Below are positions 21,927 to 25,868 of a DNA stretch of 25,868 nt, one piece after another. A program made the translations under genes and the position numbers. The stretch comes from an uncultured Holophagaceae bacterium (GTDB lineage: Bacteria > Acidobacteriota > Holophagae > Holophagales > Holophagaceae). The stretch is taken from the NCBI GenBank assembly GCA_903927605.1, contig CAIYNT010000272.1:1-25868 (forward strand), given 5' to 3'. The stretch's first letter is position 1; each line of letters opens with the position of its first letter. The notes below the pieces were generated by a model, which searched no databases, had not been told where the DNA came from, and was given only the letters and a program-made list of their open reading frames with translations.

Positions 21927-21937
21927 AAAAGTAGTAC

Positions 21938-21958
21938 CTCCAGTCTCCAGACTCCAGG
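21938..21958. repeat. Heptanucleotide array 5 (inverted GAGTCYG type)
   Basis: Units CTCCAGT, CTCCAGA, CTCCAGG. The complement reads CCTGGAG, TCTGGAG, ACTGGAG, the same heptamer family as array 4 in the opposite orientation. Confidence 0.7.
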
Positions 21959-21971
21959 CTGAACGCCAGAG

Positions 21972-23402
21972 CTACCACTTCACCCTTACGCGATACGTCA
22001 ACACGGCGCTGCCTTCGGCGGGTACGGTGACTTTGAATCGGGCGGTGCCCGCCGCCTCCTTGGTAAAGGGATGACTGCTCTGCAGCACCTCCCAGTCGCC
22101 GGGCATGGGCTCCAGAATGCTGACGGTGACGGGTTCCTTCTTGGCATTCTTCAGCTCGAGCTCGAAGGCGGATTCGTGCACGCTGCCGAATTTCCCCTGC
22201 CGGCCCAGGCTCTTATAGTCGGTCTGCTTACGCTTGGCGGTGACATCGAAGGCATCGCCCAGCTTGAGGCGAACGGTCTCATTCTTCGGCGTGTGATCCA
22301 CGTTGTCCTCGCCCACGAACTGGGCGCGGCCCTCGCTGTCCCGTTTGTAGACGCGGATGATGCCCTTGGGCAGGGGCATGCCCAGGCGGCTGGATTCCTT
22401 GTTGTCGAATTCTACGAACACGCCCACTTTCTGCTTCTCGCCCAGGTCGCCATAGCTGCCGGAGTAGTAGTAGGTCTGGCCCTGGAGCAGGTACTCCTTG
22501 CGGACGGGTACCGCACTGGCGCTGAGCAGGGCCACCTGCTTGGTCTGGTTCACGGCGAGGGTGGTGGGTCGGTCCAGGGTGTAGAGGTGGTACTCGAAGA
22601 GGCTTTCCTCAGCCATCTGTGGGGCGGCAGCCTTGGCTCTGTCCAGCATGGCTCCGACGGCGAAGGCCCGTTCGGGCCGCTGCTTCGCCCGGTTCACATC
22701 TCCCGCCACCAACTGCAAGGTGGCGTTGGGATAGGCGGCGCCACTCTGGTTGGTGAGGGTCACCCAGCCGCTGAGGTCCAAGGTCTTCTCATCTGACGAG
22801 AGGTTGGCCACGTAGTCGACGCGCCAGGAGAGGCCACCGGTGAGGTAGCTCAGTTCCAAGTTTTGGGCCTTGTCCGCCCCGCTGTTGAGGCTGATGACCA
22901 GGGTGGGACGGGCTCGCAGGTTGCCGGGTACCCTCGGATAGACGATGCGGCCAGGCATGCTGGTCTCGATGCGGTCGGCGAACTGCAGTACCGTGCCGCC
23001 ATTGGTGGCCAGCACCGTAGCCTCCTCGTGGATCTCCTTGGACCCGGCGCCGTCCGCGTTGGGCACGCTGCGCAGCACGGTCACTTTTTCGCCCACGTAC
23101 TTGTCCAGCAGCTTCTGGGGCGTGAGCAGGTCGAAGTCGAAGTTCTGTTCACTCACCCAGAAATCCTTCGGTGCTGTCAGGTTGCGCAGCAAGGCGGTCT
23201 CCGGTCGGATTTGCGCCGACACCTCCTGGAAGGCCAACCTGGCTTCCCCCCTGGGCAGGCGCACCTCCCGCAGGTCCTTCACCAGGGCCAGATTGTCGTT
23301 GTAGATCGTGACCGCCAGGGCTTTCTGGTCCTTCAGCGTGGTAGTGGTCTCCTGGGCGATCAGGAGCGCAGGAAGGGCGGCGAGCAGGATGGTGGGGCGC
23401 AT
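21972..23402 (-). CDS. Secreted DUF4139 domain protein
   Basis: A 476-residue protein with a signal peptide (MRPTILLAALPALLIAQ). The mature part is beta-rich with the DUF4139 family pattern: VTIYNDNLALVKDLREVRLPRGEARLAFQEVSAQIRPETA near the N-terminus, LSYLTGGLSWRVDYVANLSSDEKTLDLSGWVTLTNQSGAAYPNATLQLVAGDVN in the middle, and a C-terminal immunoglobulin-like part ending AVLTYRVRVKW. The family is common in secreted or periplasmic proteins; the function is not established. Start ATG 23402 has GGAGGT 4 bases upstream and a signal peptide; the frame runs open to 23531 without either. It lies downstream of the SRPBCC gene on the same strand. Confidence 0.88.
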   Translation of the reverse strand: MRPTILLAALPALLIAQETTTTLKDQKALAVTIYNDNLALVKDLREVRLPRGEARLAFQEVSAQIRPETALLRNLTAPKDFWVSEQNFDFDLLTPQKLLDKYVGEKVTVLRSVPNADGAGSKEIHEEATVLATNGGTVLQFADRIETSMPGRIVYPRVPGNLRARPTLVISLNSGADKAQNLELSYLTGGLSWRVDYVANLSSDEKTLDLSGWVTLTNQSGAAYPNATLQLVAGDVNRAKQRPERAFAVGAMLDRAKAAAPQMAEESLFEYHLYTLDRPTTLAVNQTKQVALLSASAVPVRKEYLLQGQTYYYSGSYGDLGEKQKVGVFVEFDNKESSRLGMPLPKGIIRVYKRDSEGRAQFVGEDNVDHTPKNETVRLKLGDAFDVTAKRKQTDYKSLGRQGKFGSVHESAFELELKNAKKEPVTVSILEPMPGDWEVLQSSHPFTKEAAGTARFKVTVPAEGSAVLTYRVRVKW

Positions 23403-23527
23403 GGGACCTCCAGATGGATTGGGCGGCGGGCGGATCAGGGGCCCGATACCAGGACATGCCGTGAGGTTGGAGATCCTTTCCAGAATTCCTACCCGCAAAG
23501 CGTCAGCTTGCGGACGTATACCACGCC

Positions 23528-23953
23528 TCAAGCGATTTGACCCGCCGCCGCCAGTTCCTGGATGTGTGCCAACGCAGTGTCCAATTGCCCCTGGAGCAGT
23601 TTTTCGGCACCCATCATCTGCATCATCATTGGGATGTCAGCCTCATCCAGCAGGCGCAGGGTGCAACCCTCACCGGCGGCGGCGATCTCGAAGCGCAGTT
23701 CGTGGTCGAACATCTTCTTCGCGCCGGGGACCAAGCTCACGAGCTGGCCGGGGATGCGGGTCTTGGCTACCAGTTCCTGGGGCATCTTCATACCCATGAC
23801 TTCGATGACATAGCTGTATCTGTCCGCGTCACCCTGGAAGTTCATGGCCGCAGGCTCGAGGAAGGCGCGGTGTTTCGACAGGTCAGATAGGAAGGCATAC
23901 AGCACATCCGCAGGGACGGGCAGCGTGGCCGTAGCGGTTATGATCGTGGTCAT
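23528..23953 (-). CDS. SRPBCC (START/polyketide-cyclase fold) protein
   Basis: A 141-residue cytoplasmic protein. The opening TIITATATLPVPADVLYAFLSDLSKHRAFLEP and the later RIPGQLVSLVPGAKKMFDHELRFEIAAAGEGCTLRLLDEADIP fit the helix-grip fold of the SRPBCC superfamily (ligand-binding cavity between a long C-terminal helix and a beta sheet). The C-terminus is a helix rich in Met and Gln (MMMQMMGAEKLLQGQLDTALAHIQELA). No catalytic assignment is possible. GGAG lies 6 bases before the ATG at 23953. The 125 bases to the DUF4139 start hold a weak hairpin (CCGCAA...TTGCGG) without a T run. Confidence 0.82.
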   Translation of the reverse strand: MTTIITATATLPVPADVLYAFLSDLSKHRAFLEPAAMNFQGDADRYSYVIEVMGMKMPQELVAKTRIPGQLVSLVPGAKKMFDHELRFEIAAAGEGCTLRLLDEADIPMMMQMMGAEKLLQGQLDTALAHIQELAAAGQIA

Positions 23954-24030
23954 GAAGGCTCCAAGGTTGAAAGAGCCATCGAACCACAAAGCCAAGAAGA
24001 CTGCGAGATTCTACTTCCGGACAGGTCCAC

Positions 24031-24705
24031 TCACCTGGAACCATAGGATCTTTCGCCGAAGAACGCAGTACCGATGCGGATCTGATCCGAGCCCGCGGCG
24101 ATGGCGGCCTCGAGGTCGTCGCTCATGCCCATGCTGAGGCGCAGGTGTTGGCCGAGATCCTGCTGCAGGCGTCCACGCAGGGTAGCCAGCTGTGCGAAAG
24201 CGGCTTCGTTGTCGGGTGGCGGGATGGCCATGAGGCCCTTCAGGGGGAGTCGGGGGTGGCAGCCCAGGGCCTCGATCAGTGCGGGAAGCTCGGCTTCTGT
24301 GCATCCGCCCAGCTTGGTGGCCTCGTCCCAGAGATCCACCTGGATCCACACAGGACGGACCACATCCAGTTCCTCCGCAATCCGCTGGAGCCGCTCTGCC
24401 AATTCGGGCCGGTCGAGGCTCTGGATCTCCGCGAAGTACTGGAGGGCGGGTCTGGCCTTATTGCGCTGAAGGGGGCCCAACAGGACGAAGCTGAAATCGG
24501 GTGAGGCGGAGGCTTTGTCAGCGCCCTCCTGCACGTAGTTCTCGCCGAACCGGGTGTAGCCCAGGGTTGCGGCTTCGCGGATGAGGGCCAGGGGCTGCTT
24601 TTTGGAAACAGGCAGCAATTCGATGGTGGACGGGTCGCGACCGGCAGCCTCGCAGGCGCGCAGGATGCGGGCCCGCAGGCCCTCGATGCGATCGCCCAGG
24701 TTCAC
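24031..24705 (-). CDS. yggS: YggS/PROSC-family pyridoxal-phosphate homeostasis protein
   Basis: Single-domain TIM barrel PLP-binding protein involved in vitamin B6 balance and indirectly in amino-acid metabolism. The 224 residues match the family. The PLP lysine is K35 (LLPVSKKQPLA); YTRFGENYVQEGADK and the C-terminal LSMGMSDDLEAAIAAGSDQIRIGTAFFGER are diagnostic. One oddity: where many members read WHFIGxLQxNK, this one reads FVLLGPLQRNK, so the usual His is a Val. The start codon is GTG (24705), overlapping the stop of the upstream zinc-ribbon gene (GTGA, 24702-24705), so the two are translationally coupled. Confidence 0.93.
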   Translation of the reverse strand: MNLGDRIEGLRARILRACEAAGRDPSTIELLPVSKKQPLALIREAATLGYTRFGENYVQEGADKASASPDFSFVLLGPLQRNKARPALQYFAEIQSLDRPELAERLQRIAEELDVVRPVWIQVDLWDEATKLGGCTEAELPALIEALGCHPRLPLKGLMAIPPPDNEAAFAQLATLRGRLQQDLGQHLRLSMGMSDDLEAAIAAGSDQIRIGTAFFGERSYGSR

Positions 24706-25400
24706 GGCAGGAAGAGGATCCGCTGGCAGGATTCACAGGTAATGAGGCTTTTCCGTTCCTTCAACTGAAAGAGGATGGGCCCCCGGAGCTTCACGTTGCA
24801 TCCGGAGCAGGCTCCATTCTCGACGGCCACCACCACTCGCCCCTGGCGGGCTCCGGCCAGGCGATGGAAGCGTGCCACCTCAACTGGAGTGAGCTTCGTC
24901 TCCAGCGCGGTCTGCTTGGCCTGGAGCACTTTCCGCCCTTCCACCTGGTTGGCGTGCTCATTCAGGAAGATGGCGTAGAGCTCGTCGAACTGCGTCTGGG
25001 CAGCGATTCGTTCTGTCTCAAGAGCGGCAAGCGTCTGTTCGAGGGACTGGACGGTGGACTCAAGGATCTTGAGAGGCCTGGCGACGGAGGCCTTGAGGCG
25101 CTCCTTCTCATCCAATTCGCGGATGGCTGCGGTGTACTGCACCTTCTGGCTGGTGGTTTTCACCGCGGCCCGGGCGCGATCCTCGTCCTTCTGGGCCTGA
25201 GTCAGTTCCTTCGACTTGACAAGGATCTGTGCCCGGGCGGTATCCAAAGCCTTGGTCTTCTCAGCGATCTGCTTTTCTGCGGCCTTGACTCTTGCGTCCA
25301 GGGTGGCCAGGTCGGGGGGGAGGGCTGACAGCTCGCGGTGGATGATCGCCAGGTAGTCCAGTGTGGATTGAAGGTCGCGCAGGGTGGTCAGAGGTTCCAT
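24702..25400 (-). CDS. Coiled-coil C4 zinc-ribbon protein (DUF164/CT398-like)
   Basis: A 232-residue protein: long coiled coil from about 30 to 175 (DARVKAAEKQIAEKTKALDTA... through ALETKLTPVEVARF), then a C-terminal zinc ribbon with C198-x2-C201 (CSGCNVKLR) and C222-x2-C225 (CESCQRIL). This matches the DUF164/CT398 family, reported to bind nucleic acid or act in flagellar/secretion and RNA-processing settings; the precise role is unclear. ATG at 25400 lies at the edge of an 11-bp inverted repeat that would also sequester the likely Shine-Dalgarno. Divergent from groES; its stop overlaps the yggS start. Confidence 0.88.
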   Translation of the reverse strand: MEPLTTLRDLQSTLDYLAIIHRELSALPPDLATLDARVKAAEKQIAEKTKALDTARAQILVKSKELTQAQKDEDRARAAVKTTSQKVQYTAAIRELDEKERLKASVARPLKILESTVQSLEQTLAALETERIAAQTQFDELYAIFLNEHANQVEGRKVLQAKQTALETKLTPVEVARFHRLAGARQGRVVVAVENGACSGCNVKLRGPILFQLKERKSLITCESCQRILFLP

Positions 25401-25425
25401 GAATTGAGGCTACACCTCAATTCAT
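25399..25425. repeat. Hairpin at the start codon of the zinc-ribbon gene
   Basis: ATGAATTGAGG (25399-25409), CTACA, CCTCAATTCAT (25415-25425), perfect 11-bp arms and 5-base loop. On the minus strand the stem holds GAGGTG, the only Shine-Dalgarno-like sequence (about 12 bases before the start), and touches the ATG at 25400-25398. It could be a translational switch or a protein operator. Confidence 0.8.
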
Positions 25426-25513
25426 AAAGCACCGGGGCTTTCCGGTATTCAAATTAGGCGAAGAAAATCTTCGATTAATAATTTAGATCTGAGGATTCCC
25501 ATAGTATTCCTGC

Positions 25514-25542
25514 TTGACTTGGGTTTCCCTGGATGGCAAGCT
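25514..25542 (+). promoter_or_regulatory. Candidate groES promoter
   Basis: TTGACT (25514-25519), 17 bases, CAAGCT (25537-25542). The -35 is strong; the -10 keeps only the most conserved A and T. Transcription would begin within the CIRCE element, which is the usual arrangement for HrcA repression. An AT-rich tract (25447-25497, with CGAAGA-AAA-TCTTCG at 25459-25473) upstream could act as an UP element. Confidence 0.45.
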
Positions 25543-25568
25543 TGGCACTCGCTGTTGGTGAGTGCTAA
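25542..25568. promoter_or_regulatory. CIRCE operator (HrcA binding site)
   Basis: TTGGCACTC (25542-25550), 9-base spacer, GAGTGCTAA (25560-25568): one mismatch to the consensus TTAGCACTC-N9-GAGTGCTAA. It lies 40 bases before the groES ATG. Heat-shock control by HrcA is well established for this element; hrcA itself is not in the window. Confidence 0.95.
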
Positions 25569-25608
25569 CAGCCCTGTTCGTCCCTTTCCATCCTTTATAG
25601 GAGGTCTC

Positions 25609-25868
25609 ATGGCCATCAAGCCCCTGTCTGACCGCGTCGTGCTGAAGCGCGTCGACGCCGCCGAAACCGTCAAGGGCGGCATCATCATCCCCGACACCGC
25701 CAAGGAAAAGCCCATGGAGGCTGAAGTGGTGGCCGTCGGTGAGGGCAAGATCAACGAGAACGGCACTCGCAACCCCATGTCAGTGAAGGCCGGCGAGAAG
25801 GTGCTGATCGGCAAGTACAGCGGCACGGAAGTGAAGATCGACGGCATCGATCACGTGATCGTGCGCGA
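25609..25868 (+). CDS. groES: Co-chaperonin GroES (3' end beyond window)
   Basis: Forms the heptameric lid of the GroEL folding chamber. The visible 86 residues (MAIKPLSDRVVLKRVDAAETVKGGIIIPD..., continuing to DGIDHVIVR) cover almost the whole protein of about 95 residues; the last few and the stop are cut off. The mobile loop ETVKGGIIIPDTAKEKP and the conserved GEKVLIGKYSGTEVKIDG are intact. The start has a strong Shine-Dalgarno (AGGAGGT, 25599-25605). CIRCE upstream indicates HrcA control; groEL is expected just outside the window. Confidence 0.97.
   Translation, partial: MAIKPLSDRVVLKRVDAAETVKGGIIIPDTAKEKPMEAEVVAVGEGKINENGTRNPMSVKAGEKVLIGKYSGTEVKIDGIDHVIVR

Noticed and set aside
25449..25847. 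132-aa minus-strand frame opposite groES
   Set aside because: Antisense to the clearly identified GroES and to the CIRCE promoter; shadow frame.

Overview
The window is about 26 kb of G+C-rich (roughly two-thirds by eye), gene-dense bacterial chromosome. Most genes have Shine-Dalgarno sites and many neighbours overlap by 1-4 bases. Housekeeping genes (ffh, rnr, ruvC, cysS, groES with a CIRCE operator) sit among secreted proteins, a tetraheme c-type cytochrome and a Bat-type von Willebrand A operon. The mix and protein style suggest a Gram-negative, respiring, metal-reducer-like bacterium; a member of Acidobacteriota class Holophagae (Geothrix/Holophaga-like) is my best guess, by inference only. 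I see no rRNA, tRNA, CRISPR array, prophage or transposase gene.

Layout. 1-2.0 kb, minus: ffh, followed by a membrane-anchored protein cut by the window edge. 2.06-5.9 kb, plus: a YyaL-type thioredoxin-fold/glucosidase-fold protein and an NAD-type malic enzyme. 5.9-6.6 kb: mostly non-coding, with a candidate small RNA, a 66-aa gene, a CRP/FNR-like site and terminators. 6.57-11.2 kb, minus: ruvC and rnr (overlapping), a secreted helical protein and a membrane-anchored left-handed beta-helix acyltransferase. 11.2-11.5 kb: a 270-bp element with 23-bp perfect terminal inverted repeats. 11.5-14.0 kb: GT9 glycosyltransferase (plus), tetraheme cytochrome c (minus), PstS-like binding protein (plus). 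14.07-17.65 kb: cysS (minus), GAF protein (plus), hot-dog thioesterase (minus), small secreted protein (minus), periplasmic thioredoxin (plus). 17.7-21.8 kb, minus: a four-gene operon DUF58 - membrane protein - BatA - BatB/TPR, every junction an ATGA overlap. 21.97-25.4 kb, minus: DUF4139 protein, SRPBCC protein, yggS and a C4 zinc-ribbon coiled-coil protein. 25.5 kb to the end, plus: CIRCE-controlled groES, truncated by the window edge.

No obviously new multi-gene system was found. The most unusual signals are in the non-coding DNA: the 270-bp inverted-repeat element; degenerate heptanucleotide tandem arrays scattered over 16.6-22.0 kb, two pairs of which lie in inverted orientation around a GC-rich hairpin and one of which is inside a signal-peptide coding region; and two strong palindromes that include the start codons of the genes they precede.
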